DNA from: an uncultured Clostridia bacterium
Lineage (GTDB): Bacteria > Bacillota > Clostridia > Oscillospirales > Acutalibacteraceae
DNA length: 17,076 nt
Direction of reading: 5' to 3'
Assembly: GCA_947623765.1 (NCBI GenBank)
Contig: CANQIG010000014.1
Span: 1-17,076 of the forward strand
How positions within the stretch are numbered: position 1 is the stretch's first letter; the number at the start of each line of letters is the position of its first letter. Both the position numbers and the translations under genes were made by a program. Shown piece by piece: positions 6,823-14,206 of the stretch. The notes beneath the pieces are model-generated. The model was not told the DNA's origin. It did not search any database and saw nothing but the letters and a program-made list of their open reading frames with translations.

Positions 6823-7875
6823 ATGGAAAAGAAAAAGAAAATCCCATGGGGGCTGCTCTATGTCTGCCTGACGGTCGTCGTCCTCGTCGTCTTCGGCGTG
6901 GTGAACCACGAGTTTCTCGGGATGTTCTCCGTGATCGCGGGGCTGTCGTTCGTCTTTGTGGCCATCGCGGTCGTCCTGAACGGCGTCTATCTCATTTTGG
7001 AGGGGGAGATCATCCGGCTCCTGCTGCGGTGTCAGGGCGAAAAGCTCTCCGTCTGGAACGCGTTCAAAATCGGCCTGATCGGCATCTACTACTCCTACAT
7101 CACACCGAGCTCCACCGGCGGTCAGCCCGCGCAGGTGCTCTATCTGCGGCGGGATAAGGTCTCCCCGGGAAGCTCCGCTGCGGTGCTGTTCGTCAAGTTC
7201 TTCGCGTACCAGTTTTCCTTTGTCGTCTGCGCCTGCGCCGCGCTCCTTTGGCTCTGGCCGAAGCTCAACGCGGAGAACCCGGGCCTCATCCCGTTCATCA
7301 TCCTCGGGATCGGCATCAACGGCCTCTGGATCATCGCGATCCCGCTGCTGTTCTGTGCGCCGGTGCTCCACAGGCTCGCGGGATGGCTGTCCGCCCTCGT
7401 CGGAAAATGCACTTTCCTCAAAAAGCGCGAGACGTACATCGAGAAGATCCGCCGCTTTGAGAACGATTTTGCGGAGTACACCGCGCGGTTCCGTCATAAA
7501 TACCGGTACATTGCCGTCTCGATCCTCCTCTCCATCCCGCAGGTGATCCTGCAGTTCAGCGTGCTCTATTTCGTCTTCCTCGCTTTCTCCGTCCGGATGC
7601 CCTACGGGGAAATGCTCGGAATGCAGCTCCTTTTGCAGGTGTCCGTCTGCTTTGTTCCGCTGCCCGGCGCGTCCGGCGCGCAGGAGGTCGGATTCTCGGC
7701 GTTTTTCGGCGACTACTTCGCGGAGCCTGGCGTGCTCTATACGGCGCTGCTCGTCTGGCGCTTCTTTACGTACTATATCATTGTGATCCTCGGCGCGCTC
7801 GTCGTGGTATTTGACCAGCTTCTGTACAACAAAAAGCAGAAAGATCCCGGCAAAAGCCCGCGAGATCCCGCCTAA
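6823..7875 (+). CDS. Lysylphosphatidylglycerol synthase TM-region/flippase-like membrane protein (YbhN/UPF0104 type)
   Basis: The 350-residue integral membrane protein has about eight hydrophobic segments and a basic start (MEKKKK). The two signatures of the family are present: TPSSTGGQPAQ at residues 94-104 and PLPGASGAQE at about 279-288. The family covers the membrane half of MprF, which flips lysyl-phosphatidylglycerol, and many stand-alone proteins of unknown lipid substrate. This one lacks the soluble aminoacyl-transferase domain of MprF, so it should not make the modified lipid itself. A role in moving a lipid or glycolipid across the membrane is inference from the family. AGAGG lies 7 bases before the ATG. 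The gene is monocistronic, between its own promoter and terminator. Confidence 0.85.
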   Translation: MEKKKKIPWGLLYVCLTVVVLVVFGVVNHEFLGMFSVIAGLSFVFVAIAVVLNGVYLILEGEIIRLLLRCQGEKLSVWNAFKIGLIGIYYSYITPSSTGGQPAQVLYLRRDKVSPGSSAAVLFVKFFAYQFSFVVCACAALLWLWPKLNAENPGLIPFIILGIGINGLWIIAIPLLFCAPVLHRLAGWLSALVGKCTFLKKRETYIEKIRRFENDFAEYTARFRHKYRYIAVSILLSIPQVILQFSVLYFVFLAFSVRMPYGEMLGMQLLLQVSVCFVPLPGASGAQEVGFSAFFGDYFAEPGVLYTALLVWRFFTYYIIVILGALVVVFDQLLYNKKQKDPGKSPRDPA

Positions 7876-7890
7876 ACCGGAGCAATGACG

Positions 7891-7916
7891 GCCCCTGCCC
7901 GCGCAGGGGCTTTTTT
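7891..7916 (+). terminator. Strong terminator after the flippase-like gene
   Basis: An 8-bp perfect GC-rich stem, GCCCCTGC (7891-7898) with GCAGGGGC (7903-7910) and loop CCGC, is followed by six T (7911-7916). Confidence 0.92.
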
Positions 7917-7954
7917 ATGTGCTCATTTGACAGATAAATTCATATTTTGTTCTC

Positions 7955-7983
7955 TTTACAACATGAAATCGGCGGGGTATAAT
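7955..7983 (+). promoter_or_regulatory. Promoter of the ABC exporter operon
   Basis: TTTACA at 7955-7960, a 17-bp spacer and TATAAT at 7978-7983 give a start near 7990. A TTGACA at 7927 is too far from this -10 to serve. Confidence 0.75.
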
Positions 7984-8017
7984 GAAGAAAAGTACGGAAC
8001 ATGAAGGGGTGTAGAAA

Positions 8018-8734
8018 ATGCTGCACATCGAACATTTCACTAAACGCTACGGCGGCAAGACGGCCGTGGACGATCTGTCGCTCCATGTCGCGCCGGGGGA
8101 ACTCTGCGCGTTCATCGGGCATAACGGGGCGGGGAAGACGACGACGCTCAAAGCCTGCTGCGGGCTCCTGCAGGCCGACGAAGGGACCGTCACGGTCGGC
8201 GGCGTCTCGGTAAAGGACGACCCGCTCGCTGCGAAGCGCCTTTTGGCATATATCCCGGATAACCCCGATCTCTACGAGTTTCTCTCCGGGTACGATTTCC
8301 TGAATTTCGTCGCGGATATTTACGGCATCCCGAAAGACGTCCGCGCGGAGCGCATCGGACGGCTCGGTGACCAGCTGGAGATCACCGGCGCGCTGCCGAG
8401 CCTCATCTCGGAGTATTCCCACGGCATGAAGCAGAAGGTCGCCGTGCTTGCGGCGTTCCTGCATGAGCCGAAGCTCCTGCTCATGGACGAGCCGTTCGTC
8501 GGGCTGGACCCCGTCGCGAGCCATCAGCTCAAGCTCCTGATGACGGAGCACTGCGAAAAGGGCGGCGCGATCCTCTATTCCACCCATGTGCTCGAGGTCG
8601 CGGAAAAGCTCTGCGACCGCGTCGCGATCCTGCAGAACGGCAAGCTTGTTGCGAACGGCACGATGGACGAGGTGAAGGGCGATTCCTCGCTCGAATCCGT
8701 GTTCCTCGGCCTTGCCGAGCAGAAGGAGGCGTGA
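8018..8734 (+). CDS. ABC-2 type exporter ATP-binding protein
   Basis: The 238-residue ATPase has Walker A GHNGAGKT (34-41), Walker B LLLMDEP (153-159) and an H-loop in YSTHVLEVAEKLCDR. The signature helix reads YSHGMKQK (133-140) instead of LSGGQ, and the usual Q-loop Gln region reads YIPDNPDLYEFLSG, as in BcrA/EcsA-like export ATPases. GAAGGGG lies about 8 bases before the ATG. Its stop is 3 bp from the GTG of the following permease, with AAGGAGG between, so the two form one transporter. The cargo (drug, peptide or lipid) cannot be told from the sequence. A short upstream reading frame at 8001 in another frame is not a gene. Confidence 0.9.
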   Translation: MLHIEHFTKRYGGKTAVDDLSLHVAPGELCAFIGHNGAGKTTTLKACCGLLQADEGTVTVGGVSVKDDPLAAKRLLAYIPDNPDLYEFLSGYDFLNFVADIYGIPKDVRAERIGRLGDQLEITGALPSLISEYSHGMKQKVAVLAAFLHEPKLLLMDEPFVGLDPVASHQLKLLMTEHCEKGGAILYSTHVLEVAEKLCDRVAILQNGKLVANGTMDEVKGDSSLESVFLGLAEQKEA

Positions 8735-8737
8735 GCC

Positions 8738-10345
8738 GTGGGTGCTCTGTTTCGCGTGCAGTGGAGGTCGTTCCTCCGGCGGTTTTCCCAGCCCGCCAGA
8801 AGCCAAAAGCCCGGGAAAAAGAAAAAGCCCCGCTCAAAGGGCTTTGTCATCGGGCTGTGGATCTTTCTTGCGGTGTGGCTCGAGCTCGTGTTGACGATCT
8901 TCTGGTTTGCCATGTTCCCGCTCCTTGAGATGGGGTACGATTGGCTGTTCTTCTCCCTTGCGGGTCTCGCTGCGCTCGCACTCGCCGTCATCGGCAGCGC
9001 GTTTTTGACGCAGGCCACGCTCTACGACGCGAAGGACAACGAGCTTCTGCTCGCGATGCCGATCCCGCCGTGGCGGATCCTCCTCGTTCGGATGCTGACG
9101 CTTCTGCTCTACACGCTGATGTTCGTCGCGGGCGTCCTGCTGCCGGCCTGCGTCGTCTCGGTGATCATCACCGGGTTCCGGTTCTGGCAGCCCATGGTCT
9201 GGCTGCTGTTGATCCTCTCGCTGACGCTCTTTGCGCAGGCGCTCTGCTGTGTGCTCGGGTGGTTCCTGCGGCAGCTCCTGCTGCGCCTCAAGAACAAGGC
9301 CGTCGCGTCTCTGTTCGGCATGGTGCTGTTTCTCATCGTCTACTTTGCGGCGTATAACGGGATGATGCAGGGGATCGAAGACATCGGCGCGCACGCGGAG
9401 GACCTTTCCGCGGCGCTCGGCGGCTTTGCGCCGGCCGTAGTGATCGGCCGGGCGTTCTGCGGGGATGTTCTCTGCTTTTTGGCGGTCGTTCTCGTCTCCT
9501 GCGCGCTCTTTGCGGCGGTGGTCTGGTTCCTCGCGAAGACCTTTTCCGCGTCGCTGGAGCCGAAGCGGCGCGCGTCTGCCGCAAAGCCCGAAAAGCGTGA
9601 GGAGCGCGTGCGCTCCACGGTGAACGCGCTCGTCAGACGGGAGCGAAAGCGCTTTCTGCGCAGCCCTTCTTACCTGACCAATCTCGGCTTCGGGCTGATC
9701 CTGCTGCCCGTGCTGCCGGTCGCCGCGCTGTTTTTCCGCGGGACCATTTTGGGTGTGCTCGAGCAGCCCGAGGTCGCAGCGATCCTTTCGCCGTATATCG
9801 CGCCAATCTGCGCCGTGCTGCTCGGCTTCATCCTCCTCACGACCCCGCTCACGGCGCCGTCCGTCTCGCTCGAGGGGAAGACGCTCTGGCTGCTCCGTTC
9901 GCTGCCTGTTTCCGGCCGGGACGTGATCCGCGGAAAGATGCGCTTTCATCTTCTTTTTACCGCGCCGATCGCCGTTTTGAGCGCCGCCGCCCTCGCCCTG
10001 ATCCTCGGGTGCGGGCCGGTCGATACGCTGCTCCTCGCGGTGTTCGCCGCCTCTCTCAGCGCGTGCGTCGGGTACTTCGGGATGGCGCTCGGCCTGCGCT
10101 TCGCGCGGTTCGACTGGACGAACGAATCGTGGCCGTGCAAGCAGTCCGGCGCGATGACGGCCTCGATCCTCGGCGGGTACGCGCTGCTGATCCTCCTGAT
10201 CGGCATTTTCTTCCTCCTGACGCTTGCGCTTTCGCTGCCCGTGTCTGTTTCGTTTGCGGTGTGCGACGCGCTTCTGGTTCTGCTCGCTTTCTCCGGGTAC
10301 CGCCTCGTGTACGGCTGGGGCGTGCAGACGTTTGAGTCCTTCTGA
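8738..10345 (+). CDS. ABC exporter permease, large multi-pass membrane protein
   Basis: The 535-residue protein starts at GTG 8738 with AAGGAGG at 8723-8729. After a basic N-terminal stretch rich in Lys, Arg and Pro (residues about 20-33) it has roughly a dozen hydrophobic segments in two blocks, split by a charged cytosolic region around residues 275-300 (SLEPKRRASAAKPEKREERV). The motif DAKDNELLLAMPIPPWRILL, after the first pair of helices, recalls large ABC-2 permeases of clostridia (the putative ABC exporter group), where a charged amphipathic stretch contacts the ATPase. It is paired with the preceding ATPase gene. Family placement beyond ABC-2-like permease is from memory and uncertain; substrate unknown. 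Confidence 0.82.
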   Translation: MGALFRVQWRSFLRRFSQPARSQKPGKKKKPRSKGFVIGLWIFLAVWLELVLTIFWFAMFPLLEMGYDWLFFSLAGLAALALAVIGSAFLTQATLYDAKDNELLLAMPIPPWRILLVRMLTLLLYTLMFVAGVLLPACVVSVIITGFRFWQPMVWLLLILSLTLFAQALCCVLGWFLRQLLLRLKNKAVASLFGMVLFLIVYFAAYNGMMQGIEDIGAHAEDLSAALGGFAPAVVIGRAFCGDVLCFLAVVLVSCALFAAVVWFLAKTFSASLEPKRRASAAKPEKREERVRSTVNALVRRERKRFLRSPSYLTNLGFGLILLPVLPVAALFFRGTILGVLEQPEVAAILSPYIAPICAVLLGFILLTTPLTAPSVSLEGKTLWLLRSLPVSGRDVIRGKMRFHLLFTAPIAVLSAAALALILGCGPVDTLLLAVFAASLSACVGYFGMALGLRFARFDWTNESWPCKQSGAMTASILGGYALLILLIGIFFLLTLALSLPVSVSFAVCDALLVLLAFSGYRLVYGWGVQTFESF

Positions 10346-10365
10346 CGCAGAGTTTTTCAACAACC

Positions 10366-10420
10366 AAAACGCACGCTTTCCCGGGGGAGAAGATCCCTTC
10401 GAGAAGCGTGCGTTTTATAT
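10366..10420. terminator. Long bidirectional terminator hairpin after the exporter operon
   Basis: AAAACGCACGCTT (10366-10378) pairs perfectly with AAGCGTGCGTTTT (10404-10416). The A run on one side and T run on the other allow termination in both directions, which suits the convergent genes. The loop has a second small GGGA/TCCC pairing. Confidence 0.82.
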
Positions 10421-10694
10421 TGTCAGCTCTGGCGGGAAAACAACCACCGGCTGTGCGGCTGCGCATGGAAACGCTTTCACGGCAGACATCGAGCGAAGCG
10501 GGAAAGCAAGCTTCCGCGCCCGCAATCCCGAAAACCGCGCAGCGAAAAGAGAAATGCCTGTTTCCTAGCGCCGGGGCGAGTGATGCAAGTGATAAGCCAT
10601 GCAATGCGTCTTTAGAAGCGTGCCGTCAACGGGCCCTTTCAAGACTTTCCCAAGCCGTCGGCTTCGAGCCACCGGTTTCGCCGGTGGTCCTGAC
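10421..10694 (+). mobile_element. Probable decayed 3' end of an IS200/IS605 tnpB element (omega-RNA-like region)
   Basis: No intact gene lies here. The plus-strand frame ending at the TAG at 10566-10568 reads GGKTTTGCAAAHGNAF and ends KREMPVS, recalling the C-terminal tails of clostridial TnpB proteins. About 85 bp later come two hairpins: AAGCC-GTC-GGCTT (10652-10664) and CCACCGG-TTTCG-CCGGTGG (10669-10687), then TCCTGAC. A hairpin of this sort close to the element end is typical of IS605 right ends and of the 3' end of the TnpB guide RNA. The recognition is from memory. No zinc finger or RuvC part of TnpB is present, so at most a remnant survives. It ends about 5 bp from the stop codon of the transglutaminase-like gene. 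Confidence 0.35.
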
Positions 10695-10698
10695 TCCG

Positions 10699-11706
10699 TC
10701 ATTCCGTCTGGAAGGTCGCGGAGAACGAATCCGAGAACCCGTAGGCGAGGCGGAGCGTGTGGTCGGAGAGCAAAAGCTCCCAATCTGTGACCTCCAAAAA
10801 GACGCGGTCGAAGCGCTCGTCCTCGCAGAGCGTGTCCACCGTTTTCGCATAGGACCTCAGGCCCAGTGTATACGGCGCGTCGCAGCCCGTGTAGGCACGC
10901 ATTTCGTCGCTCATGCCGAAGTACCCGAGCCCCGCGCCGCCCGTCGTGCTGTGCTCGAAGGTGGGGTCGAAATGGTAGGTCTTCCCGTCGACCGCCGCCG
11001 TCACCCAGTAGTGGATGCCGTCCTCCGTCTGCCCGCTCGCGATCTGCGCGTCGATCCCGAGCTGGTTGAGCGCACATTGGAAGACGCCCGCAAATTCTGT
11101 CGACGAACCGACGTGCTCCGTCATGGCGCGGTAGAGGGAGTTCTCCGGGCTGTCCTCGTAGGCGAGTTCCGTCGCGACCGCACGATAGAGCGAGAGGACC
11201 TTCTCCAGCGTGTTCATATCCTGCGCCAGCGCGCCCTCCATCAGCGCTTTGAGCGCGGATTCGGCTTTTTGCGGGTCGGCGTCCCCGTCATAAAAGATCG
11301 AGGCGGTGTCGCCGCTGTACTGGACGTCCGCCACCGCGCCGTAGAGGGAGTCCTCAAAGACGGCGACGGCCTTACCCGCCGCGTCCGCGTCTGGGAGCTT
11401 CACCGACGCCTGTTTCTTGAACACCGCGTCGAGCAGCGCCTCGTAATCGGAGACGGCGCTTCCGAGATATTCCCACGCGTCGCGGGAGAGCCTGTGCCGG
11501 TCCACGCTGAAGGCGATGGGGACGAACGTTTCCGACTCTTCCTCTGCGGCGTCGTCCGGTTCCGCCTCCTCGGCGGCGCTGTGCGGCAGCGCAAATGTCT
11601 CCGGGCCGGAGAACGCGGCCTCCTCCGCCGGTACTTCCGCGCCGCACGCGGACAGCAAGGCGCACAGGAGCAGCAGGGACGCGCTCTTTATGATGCGATC
11701 CTTCAT
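10699..11706 (-). CDS. Transglutaminase-like lipoprotein lacking the catalytic Cys
   Basis: The 335-residue protein starts with a lipoprotein signal (lipobox LSAC, Cys21), then an acidic low-complexity stretch (about 45-60). Residues about 165-255 resemble the transglutaminase-like core: a helix MNTLEKVLSLYRAVATELAY, then VGSSTEFAGVFQCALNQLGI, then HYWVTAAVDGKTYHFDPTF. In active relatives the first motif reads roughly G-x-C-x-x-x-A; here position 202 is Ser. His232 and Asp247 of the triad are kept. It may therefore be inactive as protease or amidase and act as a binding module, or use Ser. The start overlaps the helicase-loader stop by 4 bp (ATGA), so it is the last gene of that minus-strand operon. 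The domain call is from motifs only. Confidence 0.75.
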   Translation of the reverse strand: MKDRIIKSASLLLLCALLSACGAEVPAEEAAFSGPETFALPHSAAEEAEPDDAAEEESETFVPIAFSVDRHRLSRDAWEYLGSAVSDYEALLDAVFKKQASVKLPDADAAGKAVAVFEDSLYGAVADVQYSGDTASIFYDGDADPQKAESALKALMEGALAQDMNTLEKVLSLYRAVATELAYEDSPENSLYRAMTEHVGSSTEFAGVFQCALNQLGIDAQIASGQTEDGIHYWVTAAVDGKTYHFDPTFEHSTTGGAGLGYFGMSDEMRAYTGCDAPYTLGLRSYAKTVDTLCEDERFDRVFLEVTDWELLLSDHTLRLAYGFSDSFSATFQTE

Positions 11707-12716
11707 CTTGCATCCCGCTCTCTTCTGCGCGTCCGGCTGCGCAGACGGTAATCGGAGCCGACGAATTCCAGCGGATCGAAATACCCGAGGAGCCGGGAGA
11801 GGAACCGCTGGGCATAGCGCTCCCCGATCTCCTCCTCCGTGAGGTTCGTGCTGACGATCGTCGGCAGACGGCGCATCAGGCGCGTGTCCACAATATTGTG
11901 GAACATGGTCGCGGTGTAGGAGGATTTCGGTTCCATCCCGAGATCGTCGATCACGAGGAGATCCGCGGTGCAGAGCAGGGTGAAGGCGTCGCCCGCGTCC
12001 TCGTCGGTCTGCTGAAAACGCTCCCGTTCGAGCGAAGAGGCGAACTGGTTCGCCGTCCCGTAGACGACGCCGAACCCCTTTTCGATCGCCTTTGCCGCGA
12101 CCGCGAGGGAGAGATGGGTCTTCCCAAGGCCCGTGCCGCCCTTGAGGAGCAGACTGCCGGACTGCGCGGAAAAGGTTTCGGCGTAGTGCCGCATATACGC
12201 GAGGATCTTTTCCATCTGCGCGCGGTAGCTGCGCTTGTAGCCGAGCTCCCGGGCGGGCTCGTCGGAAAAGATGTCCAGCGAAAAGCTCTCGAACGAGGAG
12301 AGCGTCAGCGGGGAGACGCGGTTCAGGCTCTCATATGCCAGCCGTTTGAGGAGGGCCTTGTGGCAGGTGCAGATCCGCCCGTCCACATACCCGGTATCTT
12401 CGCAGATCGTGCAGGTAAAATGCGGCTCAATGTCCTCCCGGACCATGCCGTTTTCCGCAAGAAGCGCGGCAAAACGCGCCTGCAGCGCGAGGTTTTCCTC
12501 TTTGAGGGCGAGGAGCTGTGCCCGGACGTTTCCGCCTTTGAGCACGGCTTTTGCAGCGCCGCTTGCCGTCTGCGCCATGCGGCTCCTGACGTCTCTCGCC
12601 TCGGGACAGCGCGCAAAAAGGGCTTCCAGACGCGCGTCTGCCTCACGCTGCGCCTGGCTCCGGCGGCGCAGAAGCTCCGCTTCCGCTTCTTCATGGATGC
12701 GTTTGGAATACGCCAT
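11703..12716 (-). CDS. DnaC/DnaI-type helicase loader ATPase
   Basis: The 337-residue protein has a Glu/Arg-rich helical N-terminus (about 5-85), a zinc-binding cluster TCTICEDTGYVDGRICTC (Cys102, 105, 116, 118) as in DnaI, and an AAA+ domain with Walker A GGTGLGKT (193-200), Walker B LLVIDDLG (253-260) and sensor region IVSTNLT with Asn291. Such proteins load the replicative helicase onto DNA. AAAGGAGG (12724-12731 on the plus strand) precedes the ATG. It follows the DnaD-like gene by about 20 bp and overlaps the next gene by 4 bp, so the three are probably co-transcribed. Pairing with a DnaD protein supports a role in chromosomal replication start. A phage origin for the pair cannot be excluded but no phage genes adjoin. 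Confidence 0.9.
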   Translation of the reverse strand: MAYSKRIHEEAEAELLRRRSQAQREADARLEALFARCPEARDVRSRMAQTASGAAKAVLKGGNVRAQLLALKEENLALQARFAALLAENGMVREDIEPHFTCTICEDTGYVDGRICTCHKALLKRLAYESLNRVSPLTLSSFESFSLDIFSDEPARELGYKRSYRAQMEKILAYMRHYAETFSAQSGSLLLKGGTGLGKTHLSLAVAAKAIEKGFGVVYGTANQFASSLERERFQQTDEDAGDAFTLLCTADLLVIDDLGMEPKSSYTATMFHNIVDTRLMRRLPTIVSTNLTEEEIGERYAQRFLSRLLGYFDPLEFVGSDYRLRSRTRRRERDAR

Positions 12717-12736
12717 GGAGGGACCTCCTTTCCGGT

Positions 12737-13708
12737 TCAGTCATCGTCGTCAAAAAAGTCATACGCTTTGTATTCGTTGAGATCCAGCGTCGAACTGCGG
12801 CTTTCCGGTTTCCCGGCCTTGGGCGGCTGTTCCTTCGCGGCGTCCTCTGCGGAGCGGATGCCGGCTTTGTGCCAGCGATCGAGGATCGCGTTGATGTATT
12901 TCATGCTGAATTTGCCTGTGGTGTCCACGCAGCGGTCGTATGCTTCCTTCAAAAGCTCCTCAGAAACACCCCAATCGTATAGCCACCTACGGGCAGACTC
13001 CCCCTCGGTGCGGCTCGGCGCACGGCGCGCGGCCATTCCGAACGCGGCCTCGCACCGCTCCCAGGCGAGGGCGGTCTCATCGAGCTCGCGCAGGCGGATC
13101 TCCGCCGTTTCGACCGTGAGGATCTCCGCCGAGGCCCAATTTTTGGCCATTGCGGAGATGTACGCAGCGTTCGCTTTGCCGTGTTTTTGCGCGTAATGAA
13201 TGAGCATTAGGATGACTTCCGGAGGTAAGCCGTAGTCCTCGTGCGCCTGGATGAGCGTGGAGGAGAGCGCGGGGGAGAGCGTCTTCCCGAGCAGCGATTC
13301 CACCTCCGCGAGCAGGCTGCGGATCTCCGGAGAACTCTCAATGTACTGCGTCACGAAAAGCCCGTCCGGCCTCGGCAGCCGGGTAGAGGGACGGCTCTTC
13401 TCCTCCGTGGGTGGAGTTTTTTCGGCCGCCCCGTCTTTTTCCGGGATGAGCGCGGTGGAGAGCGCGGTGTCTCTTTTCGCGAGCAGACCGTTTTGCACCC
13501 AGTACGCCACCGCGCGTTCTGCTTCCGGGACGGGGAGCCCGCAGGCGTCCGCGAGCTCCTGCGGGGACCACGTCCGCCCGCCGGAGCGCAGCAGGATCAG
13601 GATGACCTTCAGCGCGGGGCCGTCCGCATCCTTTATGTATTTATCGACGAGCGCTCCGGGCACGGCGAAAACCGTGCTCCATGCGCCGAGTTCCAGCGCG
13701 TAGCCCAT
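12737..13708 (-). CDS. DnaD/DnaB-type replication initiation protein
   Basis: The 323-residue protein begins at the ATG at 13708, with AAGGAGGTG just upstream (13715-13723 on the plus strand); reading further upstream would run through its own promoter. Residues about 15-90 look like the DnaD N-terminal winged helix (ALVDKYIKDADGPALKVILILL, then WSPQELADACGLPVPEAERA). After a Lys/Glu/Pro/Ser linker (90-115), two DnaB_2-type modules follow: about 120-205, containing YGLPPEVILMLIHYAQKHGK, and about 222-285, containing WGVSEELLKEAYDR and KFSMKYINAILDRWHK. The C-terminus ends in YKAYDFFDDDD. In Firmicutes such proteins act with the DnaI loader at the origin or in restart, and the loader gene follows directly here. 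Confidence 0.88.
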   Translation of the reverse strand: MGYALELGAWSTVFAVPGALVDKYIKDADGPALKVILILLRSGGRTWSPQELADACGLPVPEAERAVAYWVQNGLLAKRDTALSTALIPEKDGAAEKTPPTEEKSRPSTRLPRPDGLFVTQYIESSPEIRSLLAEVESLLGKTLSPALSSTLIQAHEDYGLPPEVILMLIHYAQKHGKANAAYISAMAKNWASAEILTVETAEIRLRELDETALAWERCEAAFGMAARRAPSRTEGESARRWLYDWGVSEELLKEAYDRCVDTTGKFSMKYINAILDRWHKAGIRSAEDAAKEQPPKAGKPESRSSTLDLNEYKAYDFFDDDD

Positions 13709-13744
13709 CGCGCGCACCTCCTTGCGATCGATCTTATCCGACTC

Positions 13745-13773
13745 AGTATACCACAAATCCGCGGTTTCTTCAA
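13745..13773 (-). promoter_or_regulatory. Promoter of the DnaD-loader-lipoprotein operon
   Basis: Read on the minus strand, TTGAAG (13768-13773) and TATACT (13745-13750) are separated by 17 bp. Transcription should start near 13738, about 30 nt before the ATG. It diverges from the tRNA promoter about 70 bp away. Confidence 0.75.
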
Positions 13774-13843
13774 GCGGAAAAGTCCCCTTTTCTCCCGACG
13801 GGGCGGACAAGACAAATTTTTTCGGGAAAAGAAGATCAAAAGC

Positions 13844-13872
13844 TTGACATTGAAGAAGTCTTCGTGTATAAT
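13844..13872 (+). promoter_or_regulatory. Consensus promoter of tRNA-Thr
   Basis: A perfect -35 TTGACA (13844-13849) and a perfect -10 TATAAT (13867-13872) are separated by 17 bp, about 20 bp before the tRNA. An exact consensus fits a highly expressed stable RNA. Confidence 0.9.
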
Positions 13873-13891
13873 AATAGCCGTTCTGAAAAAC

Positions 13892-13966
13892 GCTGATGTG
13901 GCTCAATGGCAGAGCAGTTCACTCGTAATGAACAGGTTGTCAGTTCGATTCTGACCATCAGCTCCA
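13892..13966 (+). tRNA. tRNA-Thr (anticodon CGT)
   Basis: A full cloverleaf is visible: acceptor GCTGATG/CATCAGC, D stem GCTC/GAGC, anticodon stem GTTCA/TGAAC with loop CTCGTAA (anticodon CGT, reads ACG), T stem GTCAG/CTGAC with loop TTCGATT, discriminator T and an encoded CCA. The length is 75 nt with CCA. It has its own promoter and terminator. Confidence 0.95.
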
Positions 13967-13973
13967 AAAGACG

Positions 13974-14003
13974 CCCCGAAATTCTGCGGAATTTCGGGGT
14001 TTT
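13974..14003 (+). terminator. Terminator of tRNA-Thr
   Basis: An 11-bp perfect stem, CCCCGAAATTC (13974-13984) with GAATTTCGGGG (13989-13999) and loop TGCG, is followed by TTTT. The next 165 bases, to the following hairpin, hold no gene I can support. Confidence 0.92.
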
Positions 14004-14170
14004 GGTTTGTTTAGAATGCACGTCGTTCCTTGATTTGCTAGTAACACTCGAAGTGATGTTCATTGCCTAATGGCGTTGCTGCGTTAAATTCTGTGTAATC
14101 TTATGCCTTGAGTACGACTGTGCAGAGGCATCATTCGGGCTGTTTGCTATAATAGAGCAAAAAACACAAA

Positions 14171-14206
14171 CCGGACAGCGGATTCATCCGTTGCCCGGCG
14201 TTTTTT
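14171..14206. terminator. Bidirectional terminator at the edge of the AT-rich region
   Basis: The arms 14171-14183 and 14186-14198 form a 13-position stem with one mismatch and one wobble. Six T follow on the plus strand and an A-rich tract precedes, so the minus strand also ends in T-rich sequence. It mainly serves the minus-strand gene whose TAA (14205-14207) touches it. Confidence 0.8.

Noticed and set aside
4606..7497. 963-residue minus-strand open frame
   Set aside because: It lies antisense across potC, potD, the DUF4867 gene and most of the flippase-like gene, is Arg/Asp/His-rich with no domain, and has no ribosome binding site. It is a GC-rich shadow frame.
7927..7932. TTGACA before the ABC exporter operon
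   Set aside because: It lies 45 bp from the TATAAT at 7978 and has no suitable -10 at 16-18 bp. TTTACA at 7955 fits.
8834..10363. 509-residue minus-strand open frame opposite the ABC permease
   Set aside because: Its composition (Arg, Glu, Gln, His) is that of an antisense of a membrane-protein gene, and it overlaps a well-supported gene completely.
10408..11751. 447-residue plus-strand open frame
   Set aside because: It is mostly antisense to the transglutaminase-like gene, with no domain or ribosome binding site.
11898..13196. 432-residue plus-strand open frame
   Set aside because: It is antisense to the helicase loader and the DnaD-like gene, which have full motifs on the other strand.
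13836..14063. Minus-strand 75-residue frame containing MVRIELTTCSLRVNCSAIEP
   Set aside because: This is the familiar false protein obtained by translating the complement of a tRNA gene; it covers tRNA-Thr and its promoter.
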